Positions 22,348-34,029 of a DNA stretch of 64,000 bases are shown in pieces. Origin of the DNA: Bursaphelenchus xylophilus (lineage: Eukaryota > Nematoda > Chromadorea > Rhabditida > Aphelenchoididae); the NCBI GenBank assembly GCA_904066235.2, contig CAJFCV020000003.1, forward strand, positions 7,006,001 through 7,070,000, given 5' to 3'. Position 1 is the stretch's first letter, and every line of letters starts with the position of its first letter. The notes beneath the pieces were generated by a model that did no database searches, was not told the origin of the DNA, and saw nothing but the letters and a program-made list of their open reading frames with translations. The position numbers and the translations under genes are program-made.

Positions 22348-24996
22348 TTATTCGAAATGGTTCTTCCCACCATTCAGTATCTGCATCAACTGATCCAGCT
22401 GGCCACTCACCGTTTGCACATTAGATTGAGGCGGATTGTAATTCTGAAACAGAGACTGGAACTGATTCTGAGGAGGATTGGACTGAAAGGAAAACCCGTT
22501 GGGAGGCGCTGAAGTTGTTGGAACGGCATGAAGCGGCCTGAGATCCACGTCCTCGTCTTCTGAATCCGAATCCAAGACAATAACTTCATCATCTGGTGCT
22601 ACAACTGGTGCCCGAGGTCTAGGAAGCTGCGGGTCATTGGGCAACGTTGAAATCTAAGCGCAAAAGATTAATCAAACAAATTTACGTGACACTCACATTT
22701 GAATTTGCAGGCGAAGAGTGGATAGACATCGCCTGTTTGAAGCTAGTATTATCCTTGTCTTGCCACGACAGAAATCCGGGATTGCAGTCATCGGAGGATT
22801 TTCTGACGGGCCCCTGATTCATATCCTTCTGAACATTACACCAGAAGCCAGTGTAACTTGTAGAAGGCTGATTCTGAATAGCATCTGCGTCTTCACCGTC
22901 CGAATCAGAATCCGACAGAGTAATAACTTCTATAACAGCGCTGCTGCCCTGCTGGAATAATAGCCATTATATACCCAAAACGCACACGTGGTTCACAACC
23001 TTGTTTCAGGTATTTCGCACTTCCAGACATGAAAATGCCAAAGTTCAGCAAGGGGGCCTCCGTCAACGTAGACCCGCTATATTTGGTGGACAAAAAACGG
23101 TGCGCCTCAGCTTCAATTTGATATAAATTTTAGAGAAAAATATTTTCGCCCAGAATCAAAACCAATTTTCTACAGAAAATATAAAAAATATAATTATAAT
23201 GAAAGTCCTACTTTCTCCCAGAAAGAAAATATTTAAAGATACTTCCAGATGATAGGTCTGGATGAATTCTATAATGTTTTATTCTTGAATATCTTTTTTG
23301 TTCCCGATGAATATAAATATGAGTTTCACGTATTGTAAATCGTGAATGTTCGTTCCGGCGCAGAAGATGACAAAGAAAGGCTGTCGATGTACACTTCAGT
23401 GCACTCTCCGATCACACAAAAGTAAAAATCACAAAAAATTCGAATTATTTTCCAAATCAGCATTGTCGAATAAACCTATTTTGAGTATTTCCTCGAAAAT
23501 TTACTACAAACGCTACTACTTAATTGATTTTACTATTATTATGAAAAAGAGACCCTAAATTTTATAGACATGGATGCAATATTGGCGAAGAAACACCTGA
23601 AACAAGGTTGGAAGCTCCGGCTAAACCACCCTATATAATAATCTATGAATAAAATAAGTAAAATTACCGGGATTGGTCGAGGCGGAGGATCAACCTCGGC
23701 TTTCACCGGGAAACTTTCCGTTCCATTTAAACTGGTTTGATTACTCGAAGAAGGCGGTTCTTCGTCGCCTGAGTCGTCTATATCAAACACATCGGCCTTA
23801 CTCCCCACCTTGGCCCATCTTCCATCTCTCATCAACTCAACTTCATTCGCTCCGCGATGGGTGTCGGTGATAATACCAGTGAAATAACTAAAAAAATAAA
23901 TAATCACGTCACATTCAAACAAACTTACGAATCAACATGCAACCGACTGAAAAGAACTGTTTTATTGCACACGGGGCACTTCCAATTGGTCTTCTTTTCA
24001 TTAACCGATATAAAATTGACGAGATCAAAACATTGGAGATGCTCGCAATCCAGAGACCGGGCGGGGAAGTTCATAACAGTCCGTCCATACTAAACATCAA
24101 GTAATATCTATTTTATGGAAACTTACTGGACATAACAAAGAGACCCGCACTTCAGAAACAGCAATGTCTGCATCTCCACCAAAGTTTCTTTTGATCATAC
24201 GCAAGGTCTGCTCGTGTAATCGGGGCTGTTTCAGAACCTTCTCCTTCAAAAACTCTGTATCGACGCATCTCACTAGAACGGCAGTAAAGACAAATTTCAC
24301 GGAACTGGAATGAGACCATCGGATATTGACTTTATGGAATTGAGTGAAGGGACGAAATGCCCCAGTGAGATCAACTGGCAAAGGAGGACGCCGCGACACT
24401 TTCTTTCTACCTTCCGTTACCGTTATCGGATCCTGAATATAATCGTGAATCACAATATTAAAGAACATACCGGCAGATGGACGGGAACAGAATCCACCTT
24501 GACATCGCAATGCTCTGGATAGAATATAGGCTGCCTCGAATGCATCTTCTCCTGGTAGAATCGACCATGCAACTGATAAACCCGCCTTCCATTTACTTTC
24601 TGTTCCATTTTTGCTGTATACTCCTGGGGAATTCTGAATATACATTCCCAATCATAAAACGAATGACCGGGACTCTTGGAAATAGAAGTTGGAGGAACCA
24701 GAACCTATAAAAGTAAGAATAACCAAAAGTTAGCAACGATTCCAAGAAAGTTTAGATACCTAAATATCAAACACAAAAAGAAAACATACCGATTCCGTAA
24801 TAAAGAATGGGAACTCCTCAAACTGCAGATTCTTGACCTCCTGGACACTATTTGGCGATAAGACATTTCCAGGATCGTTCCCCATGCGAGGTTGTTTATT
24901 TCTGATAGGTGAACTGTACCCGTATCCCGGAGGGGTGGGGCTCCTCCTTCTTCTCGTAGTAATTGTGGTCGGATTCCTTGTGCTACTACGACGCAT
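22348..24996 (-). CDS. PIAS-family SUMO E3 ligase (PINIT and SP-RING)
   Basis: Seven exons (24996-24790, 24704-24471, 24432-24127, 24089-23929, 23887-23668, 22951-22697 and 22653-22348) give 562 aa in an unbroken frame. A PINIT-type domain occupies about 60-235. The SP-RING at about 243-305 shows SLLCPYGRTVMNFPARSLDC, then EHLQC, then WKCPVCNK, with the Cys/His set conserved. The C-terminal half is acidic and carries two SUMO-interaction motifs, VIEVITLSDSDSD (about 381) and DEVIVLDSDSEDED (about 484). PIAS ligases transfer SUMO from UBC9 to nuclear substrates. The N-terminal SAP domain was not found; an upstream exon may be missing from this model, since a TTTCAG acceptor lies just before the ATG. 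Confidence 0.9.
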
Positions 24997-25597
24997 ACTA
25001 AGAACAGCTTAAGGCTCACCCCCTGAAAGAAATATGAATATTTCGAAGAAAGAATAAAGGGTAAAAAATGGTCAAAAAATCGGAGTATTATTATATCCAC
25101 CAAAAAAAATGCAGACAAGAACCGAGTCAACATACGTCAAAAAATCAATTTCAACGACGCCATCGACTAATTCTCTTACGGCGAGGCAATTTCTTTGTGA
25201 GATTATAGCAAGACGACTTACAACATCAAGAGAAAAATAATATATAAAACTGACCTTTCGAATTGCTATAATTTCGAAAAGCGACTATTACCTATTTCTT
25301 CATTTTTTGATCTCGATGGTATACGGAAACGTTTTTAATCGATCGTATTGAGAAGACCGTATTGGTGCTAAGAAAATGCAAAATATAGATCGCTGACCTT
25401 CGGTAATATATCACAACGTCAAAAATTTGACTCGATCGAGTCTAACTACCCAAAAACCACGAAAAAGTTGTGTTCTTTCCCGAAAAAATGCGCCAAAAAC
25501 TGGAGAACAAGCCACTTTATACGCTGAAAGATGTCCGAGAAATCACTGGAAAGAAGGCTCGAATTTATATATTATATTTACATATAAGGATGCTGAC

Positions 25598-25745
25598 ATA
25601 CGCATCAAATGTCGTGGCCAGAAACCGCGATTTATTGTCTGTCAGACAAGAAATGCGCAATTCTTGTCTGAGCAGAGAAAAAAAGAAGATATCTCCATAG
25701 GGAAGGAGCATAAATTTGCGCAATGTTGCGCAGTTTGAGACAAGA
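25598..25745. repeat. fragment related to the foldback at 51863-52775
   Basis: Shares cgtggccagaaaccgcgatt, gacaagaaatgcgcaattct and gcgcaat.ttgcg with the arms of the 51.9-52.8 kb element. It is a partial, diverged copy next to the family-A element. The frames at 25427-25738 are part of it and are not considered genes. Confidence 0.55.
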
Positions 25746-25942
25746 AGTACCCATTTCTTGCCCCCATTCTAACTGGGTCCAAAGTATACCAATTCGGCCC
25801 AAATTTGGTATATAGTCTACTCACAACATAGTAACAAAAACTAACATAGCAAGGCATGCCCTATAGTTGAACTTCAAAATCTAGGGGCATTTTCAAAAAT
25901 CACCTTTTAAGGTGGCTTGTTCCCCGAAATTAAAAAAAAAAA

Positions 25943-27230
25943 AGTTTTTGAGAAAAAGTTCGGTAGATACCTTTTGTCATGCTCAGCTTTGGCGACCCAT
26001 TAGCTCTTTGACCGAAGCTCTAGGTATGGTCAAGGCCCTTTCGGGGTGGGCCCTTTCGGGGTGGGCTTTTCGGGGTCGCCCTTCCGAGGTGAGCCCTTTC
26101 GGGGTGGGGCTTTCCGGGGTGGGCCCTTTCGGGGTCAAGGCATATACTGGAGTTTCCGGGTCCCGGAGCATAAATAATTTTATTTTTTTGAAACAACTGA
26201 TTAATTTTATGACGTAATCTTGTAAAATTTTTGAAAAAGATAGAGATGGTTAAAAAATGTCGATTCTGAGGTGGTTCGGCACACTGAATCCGAAAACGTG
26301 CGTGGCAGAAGAGGTAGTTGGAACATCTGGACCGGGGCCAAGGGCACTTCTTCTTCGGAATCCGACCCTATGACTGGAGATAGGCTAAGACATTCGCTGA
26401 CTCATCTCGCAGTTGGACGTTTTCGGATTCAGTGAGCCGAACCACCTCAGAATCGACATTTTTCAACCATCTAAATTTTTTTCAAAAATTTTACAAGATT
26501 ACGTCATAAAATTAATCAGTAGTTTCAAAAAAATAAAATTATTTATGCTCCGGGACCCGGAAACCCCAGTATATGCCTTGACCCCGAAAGGGCCCACCCC
26601 GGAAAGCCCGACCCCGAAAGGGCTCACCCCGGAAGGGCGACCCCGAAAAGCCCACCCCGAAAGGGCCCACCCCGAAAGGGCAGTAACCCTTGAACGAAAA
26701 TTGGTCAACTCAATCACTGATAGGCATAAAACATTCGCTTTCTTTGTTTTTGACCAAAATTACCGCATGGCGGCATACTGTAACATTTTTTTTTAAAATA
26801 TATGCCTCAAGATTAAGGTGAATGAAACCCATTACAAAAAGTGTCAAATCGAAACATTTTACATTATTCAGAGTAAACACGGGTCTCAGAATTATTTACT
26901 TTGAGGACCTAACGACCATATCTAGCCCTTCGGTCAAAGAGCTAATGGGTCGCCAAAGCGGGCATGACAAGAGGGTATCTGTCGAATCTACACCGCCAGA
27001 CCAACATGGACTTCTTCGAAAAGAGAAGGTTAATGCAGGTCTAAATCACATAATATAAACCCAATTTAGAGCTCTTGGAAAGCGTTAGGGAAAGATTTTT
27101 ACCATTTTGGGCAGCTCTACATCAAGAACGTTTTAACGCGTTGAATCCTCGAATGCAACGAAGCATTCAACGGAAAACCATTTATTAACCTGTATTCAGG
27201 TATGGGACGTCGATTACGATAGGTTTGGGC
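25943..27230. mobile_element. family-D (Tc1-like) relative interrupted by foldback E
   Basis: 25943-26029 is the inverted counterpart of 26905-26985 (ggcgacccattagctctttg versus its complement). 26811-27230 aligns in order with 11070-11493, including the end of the transposase-derived frame (LKIKVNETH equivalent) and gaatgcaacgaagcattcaac. The middle is replaced by element E. Confidence 0.6.
26028..26695. repeat. foldback E with tandem 15-bp GC-rich repeats in its arms
   Basis: The left arm 26028-26302 and right arm about 26410-26695 are inverted copies. The outer ~130 bp of each arm is a tandem array of a 15-bp unit of the form ccctttcggggtggg (about eight copies with small variants). The inner part is AT-rich and ends in ctgaatccgaaaacg / cgttttcggattcag. 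Long inverted repeats built of tandem repeats are the hallmark of foldback (FB) transposons. Confidence 0.7.
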
Positions 27231-27340
27231 GGCATCCGCTGGCGATATCTAACTTTTTTAAAGGGGGGTCAAAACTTTTTTCCCCGGTTTTTTAAGGTGA
27301 TTTTTGAAAATTGCCCCTGGATTTCGAAATACAACTCACA

Positions 27341-27936
27341 ATTGCCAAGTCTGGAGTTGATGTGTCGTAAGTACACAGCCCACAAAAATCAAAAAGTTCT
27401 TTCGTTTATTCATGTACATCAGGTCTATATTACTCGAATAAAGATCGTTTAATTTTATGTATTACAGAAGTAATGCAATCTTATTCCTTCCAAAGATTCC
27501 AGTCCATATGATTAACATGAGCATCATAATGAATATAAGTAAACTTGGGATCGTCAGCAGATAAAAGGCGGCAATCAATGGGTAGTTGACGAACACATCG
27601 AGTGAGAATAAAATCATGACAGAAAATAGAATTCCGAAACGCTTAATTCATTATATTCAAATGTAAATATTTAGTTGGTTACGACGTCTGAGGAGGGTTA
27701 ACAAGGTTTAAGAAGTAAACATAAATTAGGGCTCCAGGTGGTTGGGTGTTCACCTGCTTTATTTCCTCATTTTTGGACACTTTCAGTATCGTTATGATGG
27801 GTTTGTTGAAATGTAGGAATGTTTTGTGTTTGTTAACAGTTGCTGCAATCTTTCCTTTGTAATCCACAGTATAGTTTTTTTAGAGAGGAACAGCAAATAT
27901 AAAATTATCCAATTTTATTGTAAAGCTCTTGTAAGG
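27341..27936. other. intergenic stretch with weak minus-strand coding-like pieces
   Basis: Between element A and the MIG-18-like gene. Two minus frames look slightly protein-like: 27462-27617 (listed separately) and 27867-27679 (VDYKGKIAATVNKHKTFLHF...), the latter followed by a GTGAAC donor-like site. Neither could be joined into a gene. Confidence 0.35.
27462..27617 (-). CDS. small hydrophobic ORF, possible chemoreceptor-type fragment
   Basis: 51 codons from an ATG at 27617 with one strong membrane segment: YPLIAAFYLLTIPSLLIFIM then MLMLIIWTGIF. The PSLLIF pattern after a Tyr-rich helix is reminiscent of the first TM of nematode serpentine receptors, but one helix is not enough to assign a family. 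It could be a remnant exon. Confidence 0.25.
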   Translation of the reverse strand: MILFSLDVFVNYPLIAAFYLLTIPSLLIFIMMLMLIIWTGIFGRNKIALLL

Positions 27937-29156
27937 TTATACAGTAATCCTCTCCACGACCGATCTCACTCGTTTCGGAGTCGGCGCATTCTCCACACAT
28001 TCTTGTAAAGACATATCAGGGCATTCGAATCTGAATCGACAACTGAATCCGTCTTACTTTCCCTACCGGTGATAAAATGTAGTGTTGTTTATTTTGTAGC
28101 ATCGATGGACAACCCCGTTCATCAAAACATCGCGTCCTAACTCCACAAACAGTTCATTCTCATCATCAGAACAACCTAAAAATAGTAGGTTACATAAAGT
28201 ATTGCCATCATTTAAAGTTCTGTTGAATTCCTACCGATTACTTTTGTTTGCCCTTGATCTCCACATTGATATCTCACATGTTTCTCGGTCCAGATTTGAC
28301 CTTCACTATAGACCTCATCTCCTTTCCGACAGCCGAGCACTTGATTACGTTAAATCAGAAGAAATGATATTTCACTTACAGTTTATGGTATACCTTATCT
28401 TCCCTCCGTCCATAAGCTCACAGTTATGTTTATGTTTCCCTATAATTCTAGATTCACCAAGAAAAATCACGTCATCGGTCCGGTTTTGCACGTAACATCC
28501 TGGAATGATTTTCGACCCATTATCCTAAGTTATACATACCACTTATTGCGACACCACCATCTTTACAAATCAATTTAAAAGATCCGTTTCTATAGCTTTC
28601 CCCAACGTCGTAATGGATACCGTTTTCAAAACAGGTGGATTCTAAATTATTACATTGTACAGTTAGAGTTTGATCTTACTTTGTTCGTATGTTACAGTCT
28701 CCCCATTCACATTACACTTATGTCTTATACCATTCTTCAAGAACGTTCGGCCAATTTGAATGACAGACATGTCGTCGCTAACACAAGCTGCAAGAACGTT
28801 GCTCACACTTATTCTAATAAAGTAATCGTGTAAAACAGTCTTACCGATGACTTCAGCGGTTCCATTTTTACAAGAATAATGAAAGTTCCCTTTAGTGAAC
28901 GTTTGACCATGTTCATGTGTACCGCTGTCAGCAACAATGCAAGGTAGCGGTGGTTGCGGTCCTTCTTTTACTAAAAATCCCGTACATTGGCAGCACAATC
29001 TAGGTTACCTTGAGGGATAATAAGCCTGTTTTTTGAACTCTGTGGATCTTCTCCATGAGGGACCAATATTATAGCATTATCCGCCTCAATTACAGTATCT
29101 TTACAGTAAGAAAATAGGAAGAATAAGAAACTAGCGACCAGTCTGAGCATAAACAT
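27937..29156 (-). CDS. secreted protein with six tandem small Cys modules (MIG-18-like fibronectin type I family)
   Basis: Eight exons (29156-29009, 28970-28845, 28787-28680, 28641-28540, 28499-28380, 28339-28235, 28175-28067 and 28030-27937) total 912 nt, or 303 aa. A signal peptide (MFMLRLVASFLFFLFSYC) is followed by six repeats of about 33-40 residues with a Cys...G...H/K.C pattern. Examples are CIVADSGTHEHGQTF..YSC, CVSDDMSVIQIGRTF..HKC, CFENGIHYDVGESY..LIC and CRKGDEVYSEGQIW..YQC. Most introns fall at phase 1 at module borders, so the gene grew by exon duplication. The pattern resembles the nematode-restricted MIG-18-like domain, linked in C. elegans to cell migration on basement membrane. 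Function here is inferred. Confidence 0.8.
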
Positions 29157-29534
29157 GCTTGACAACAAGTCGTTTTGACCACAATTTACAACGTTTAACT
29201 GTTGGGTTAAGAGCCGAAAACGTTCCGTTTAATGTGACGAAAAAGGTTGAAAAACTAAAGATTTCGCCGTAAAACGACCCGAATCACTGTTTTACAGGTA
29301 GGAGGGAGAAGGTAAGGCGAATGAAGGCAGAAATCGGTTCAAAAAAGTTACGTAACCCCGAATTTAGGTCAATTACAATTCAACTCCATACCGGAGCAGT
29401 CAATGGTTTGTCGTTTATTACAAAACAATATACGTAATATCTTATACAGCAGTTATAAATAAAATTGTTGGACGGTACAAAAATCCCAAGATATGACTTT
29501 TAGCCCTGAGAATCGGAAGAAATAGAGGCAATGA
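29157..29534. other. intergenic region
   Basis: About 380 bp between the RhoGDI stop and the start of the secreted-protein gene, both minus strand. It should hold the promoter of the latter and the 3'UTR of RhoGDI. No repeat or frame was recognised. Confidence 0.5.
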
Positions 29535-30300
29535 TTACCAGTTGGTACCGATCTCGAGGGTCCAATTGAAGGTGGCGTAATCGTTCTCATCGTCGTCGGT
29601 GATCTTCGACGTCACAGAGTATTTGCCGCGAGACATCATGCCTGAAATGAGAAAAAAACGTAAATAAAACATCGCTTACAAAACAACTTTTTTCAAAGCG
29701 CACTCTTACCCGACGGTGCATTTTCCCAGGGAGTCAAAAAAGTTTTGATTTCTGCCGCGGGTCCATAAGATCCTATCATATAAGTTTCCTTGGCCACTCG
29801 GATGCCCAATCGGCTTACACGGTGAATATAACGCAACCCTGAGACAATCTCTCGTTGAACATAATACTCAAACCGCAGTTGAAATCGTTCTCCTTCCTTG
29901 ATCTTCAGGGTGAAATCGGACTCTGAAACTATTTTCCATTATCATATTCACTTACGAAGAGGAATTGAGAATTCTCCGACTGTTCCATGATCGGCTAGAA
30001 TTGCAATAGTCTTGACAATCACTCTGTTGGGGTTACTTGGATCGACCACGACGTTGTCAACAAAACTTCCCAACAATTTCTGTTTGTACCTAAAAAAATA
30101 AAAAATAGATAAAATAATTATGTATAACATAGCTTTACTACTATTACCGAAATAATTTATATAACTTACTTCTGAAGACTTTCGTCTTCGGCGTCGGCTT
30201 GAAGAATCTCCTTCAGCTCTTTCTTGGCTGGAGGAATGTATTTTGACTTAATCTCGTCGTCGGATTCATCAGAATGTTGCACATTTGAGGTCGATGCCAT
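29535..30300 (-). CDS. Rho GDP-dissociation inhibitor
   Basis: Four exons (30300-30170, 30089-29956, 29922-29710 and 29641-29535; introns 80, 33 and 68 nt) give 194 aa, the family length. The acidic N-terminus (HSDESDDEIKSKYIPPAKK) is the regulatory arm. The C-terminal immunoglobulin-like fold carries GLRYIHRVSRLGIRVAKETY, MIGSYGPA and FLTPWENAPSGMMSRGKY. RhoGDI extracts prenylated Rho GTPases from membranes and keeps them inactive in the cytosol. Upstream lies a long (1.7 kb) region shared with the divergent KIAA0930 gene. Confidence 0.93.
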
Positions 30301-31984
30301 AATCTGAAAGAAATGTTATATCACGAGAAGCGAAGACAATTCCGAGAGGCACATCACGGTCGCCGTAATGCTTGAATTTCCGCCCAAAAGTCATTCCCCC
30401 GCGCCCTCTCTTATGAAAAACAAGAATGGCACTAAATCGAATAGAAAGTAAATAAAAAAATTCAGCAGTTCATATGTTCATGTGGTGGAAAGATGGACGG
30501 GGAGCCACGAAATTAGCGATTAGCTACACAAGATACTATAAATGAATGAAAAAAAGTGGGACCTAAATATGGAAAACTATCTGGTAAAGATAATCGATGT
30601 CCAAAGAATATATCAAACCTCCCCAAAATACACTTAAAAAACAACTTGACCACGTATATGACTAATCATCCCAAAAGACTTTGTTCATAAACACCCAAAT
30701 GGAGCGACTCTCGACCGAATTATGAAGTCTTTCCCGCTCTTATCTCTTCGGACATTCACCGCGCTCACCTAACGATCTCCAATTCCAAGCTTAGAATTTT
30801 GTGACTCAGGAACCTTAAAGAAGCAAAAAACAAGAAATGTTCCCGCTGAGGTCTTGTTGCTTCCTTTTGAGAGGCCAAATCACTGGAGAAAATGTCCCAA
30901 AGGACCGTTTTGTCAAGGGTTTCCCCCTTCTGGCACTGGAAATGCCATCAGCATGTCTTTTGTTTCAACCAGAGAGATGCTGGCTGTCCACCACCCTAGT
31001 TCAATGTTAAAGTCAAAGTCACAATAAGCGTTTAATTTTGATTTTCGCAAGACGCGACAAGAATCAACAAAACTCAACGTGGACAAAATAAATCCTACTT
31101 CAGGAGAAGAAAGAATAAATTTTTCGACAGGTGAAGCCTTGTTTAGGTCAATTCAAATGGGCAAATCAAAAAAAAAGGAAACACGGCTTTGAAAGAAAAA
31201 AAATCACACTAATTTTGTCGCAGAGAGCTACCGGATCAAAAAAAGCTCAGAAAATGAGGAAAGCTAAAGATTCGACGTTGTTGTAGCAGTAAAAACCTAG
31301 ATTTGAATATTTTTCGTTTGAAAAATAAATATTTTATTTTTTAGGGTCAAGTATTCCTCTAAAGTTGGGAGACTTGGCTCATGTCAAAGACAAGGGCAAG
31401 AATTCCCTTTTTGGCCAGAGGCTTTTTAGCTACTTGGGAAAACCAAAAAAATCTGTTTTTTTAAAAGTTTTACAGCCTTCTGTTTCTAAAAACTTTTATG
31501 GGTTTGTATTCGAGTTGATGATGTAATCAGCTTGTTGATAAGCTGATAGTATTTAAAGCGGTTTGGCGATAAAACCACGATTTCTTTCGTTGAAGAAAAA
31601 ACAAATTAATTTGTTGTTTAAAAGTTGGATTCTTTTTTTAAAAGTTTTTACATAATTCAAGGTTTAACCTTGGGTTTATGTTAGAAACCGTGGCAATAAA
31701 CCGCAACCTTTTAAGAGCGTTTTTGAAATACAATTCCCCAGATTCGTTTATCCCCTAGCCTTGTTTGCTATTTTTTTAACTGGGGGAACTTTTATCTTGC
31801 TTGGTGGCGGATTTTTTACTTCAGAATTCCAAGTCATTTCGCTAGAATCAATAACAAATGCACGTTATTCTTTGCGGCCACAATGAAAGCTCCTGCCCTA
31901 ATTTAGTATTTTTACATTCCCGGTTCTTGCTTGACCCGAAACACTGTCTTTTTACGTCCGAAAAAAATAATTGTGTTTCCAGTG
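30301..31984. other. divergent intergenic region
   Basis: About 1.7 kb between the divergent RhoGDI and KIAA0930 starts. It contains many A/T runs. No coding exon, RNA gene or inverted-repeat element was recognised. It may include non-coding 5' exons of either gene. Confidence 0.5.
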
Positions 31985-33676
31985 ATGAATATACCATCCA
32001 CATCCAATGCGGGAAATGGGTTGAGTTTTCGATCTAAATTACAATTGAAGACGGGGAATGTCCCGCCAAATCTGCTGATTGAACCCACAAAGAAACCAAA
32101 ATGTCGATGTATAGGAAAACTGTTAACAGAAATTGCAGTATTGAAGAATAAAATAGCTAGCTACGGTAAGGGTAATCCGTATTGCGTAATCATAAATGCG
32201 TTGGATATAAGGTTTCTTGAATTTAGGTGATGAACTTCCCATTTCATATCAATCCACACGCTTTGGTCAATTGTTTTTCGATTTTGTTCTCAACTCAAAC
32301 AACTGTTCTGATAAGGATTGCCAAGTGAATCAAGATGATATGTTGTGGTATGTTCCTATGACAAGACAACCCTCAACAAATCTAACTGTTGGCCATCAAG
32401 TTCTTCAAGTATTCAGAAGATCGAGTCCAAATAAGCCATCATGTTTTGATGACAATATAAATTGGGAGGAGACAGTCTGCTTAAACGTGATATTGCAGCA
32501 GGTAGACATGCAAAATGGATGATATATTACTGTTAATATTTAGTTTGATTACTATGTTACAGTAGCAGTTTGTATTCGAAGTCAGCCAAACAATCTTCAA
32601 ATTCTGAAGAAGAATTGTCAGGTATTAATTTCTGTTTTACATGTCTTACAATTACAAATTACTATATAATGCTTTAGAGGGTATACCCGTCACCGTCCCG
32701 TCGGCGTATGGATGTAAAAGGTGAATGTGAAGAGATGACTTATCCCAAAATTTACTTTGCCATCGATAATTTTGAGACGGTTTTCTCGGATATCGTTATT
32801 ACCGAGAATGAATGCGTTTGTGTTGAATTGGTAGCCAGAGATCGATTCAGAGATAAAGAAGCCGTTGTCTTCCTGGGGTCCATTCGCTTTGATGTGCTAA
32901 AAAAGCTGTACGATTCACGGGTAAGTTTAATACGGCGTATTGTTTGAATTTTAATGGTATAGTAACAAATAATAGCTTTCTCTTCTGTAGGGAAATTCAA
33001 CTTGGACATGGGCGCAGAAATTAGTAACCGCCACACAACGCCGTCATGAATTTGTGAAGATGAGGGGACCCCATGGAAAAGGGTTCGCTGAAATGGCTGT
33101 AGCTCGAGTTGCATCACTAGGATTCGAAACCCCGATGAGTGAACGCTGCTATGACATGTCAGCATCGTGCGATTCTAGATGGAACACAGATCAGAGGCGG
33201 ATGTCAGATACAAATATTTTTGGAAAACTTCTACCCAAACGGACAGCACTTACACCCGGTCCAGGGCAAGATGGGAGTGCATTTAGTTTACAGCCAAGAA
33301 ACAGAAGATGGCAAAGTGATGCTGACAGCATGAATAATGACTCCGACTTTGATGCTAGAAGTGTTGTGTGTAAGTTTGATCAACATTTTTTTTTCATTAT
33401 TAGCCGAGACAGCATCTCGCCCAATGACCACAAGCCAACAAGCTGATTCTGGAAGTAAATGGTCACTGAATAGTTTCGGCAATGCTCTAAGCTGGTTGAA
33501 AGAGAAGAAGGAAACGCCCGCACTAAATGCCTATCTTACTTATGTAACTCTGCCTTGGCGGTGCATTATAGATGGTAAGAAGTTTACTGGTTAAAAAGTC
33601 ATCAATTTTAGATATGCTGTTGACCAGTCCTCGGAAACCAATATTGACCTTCGATTTAGATTACTTGGAGCAATAG
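31985..33676 (+). CDS. KIAA0930 (C22orf9)-family protein
   Basis: Seven exons (31985-32165, 32227-32501, 32544-32621, 32678-32920, 32991-33369, 33404-33574 and 33612-33676) give 463 aa. Conserved blocks in family order are QDDMLWYVP, DINWEETVCLNVILQ, YPKIYFAIDNFETVFSDIVI, CVCVELVARD, GSIRFDVLKKLYDSR, FVKMRGPHGKGFAEMAVARV, and near the end NAYLTYVTLPW plus RKPILTFDLD. The family is conserved across animals and has no established molecular function. Residues 1-60 are not conserved and the start is the first ATG in the exon, so the N-terminus is less certain. Residues between the MRGPHGKG block and the C-terminus are Ser/Arg-rich and probably disordered. Confidence 0.85.
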
Positions 33677-34029
33677 TTAAACCTGGCTAACAACTAATTA
33701 AATAATCTCTATAGTTCTCTCGTGATCCAACTGATCTCACAATTTTCCTTTTTATTGAACTTAACGCCTATATTATCAGTCTACTTTCATCTTCAAGTCT
33801 TTTAGTTTTTATAAATAAGTGTTAAATGTTATCCGAAATAGCTGCAAGTTTATTTTGAGATAAATAGATTTACGTTATTAGCTGTAGGTTACTTCGAGTA
33901 GCTAATGACTAAGGTTTGATTCAAGCGAATACCGTAATGACAATTAAAATACATGTTAAGGTTGGAAGGATTAGAAAATGGAAGATATCACGCATAATTT
34001 AAAGTAATATAAGTTACAAGCTTTGGTGC

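Larger units (their letters stand above)
25750..27340. repeat. second family-A foldback, with nested elements
   Basis: The left side (25765-25910: gggtccaaagtataccaatt ... ttcaaaaatcacc) and right side (27235-27340: ggcgatatctaa ... ggtgatttttgaaaattgcc) correspond to the inner ends of the element at 7598-11903. The region between them is filled by a Tc1-like family-D relative and the tandem-repeat foldback E, the same nesting order as in the M13 intron. Confidence 0.65.

Noticed and set aside
24999..25022. 22-nt intron upstream of the PIAS start
   Set aside because: Below any known nematode intron size and not needed if translation starts at 24996.
26028..26180. CRISPR-like array of 15-bp GC repeats
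   Set aside because: Units are contiguous without spacers, are part of an inverted arm, and the genome is eukaryotic.
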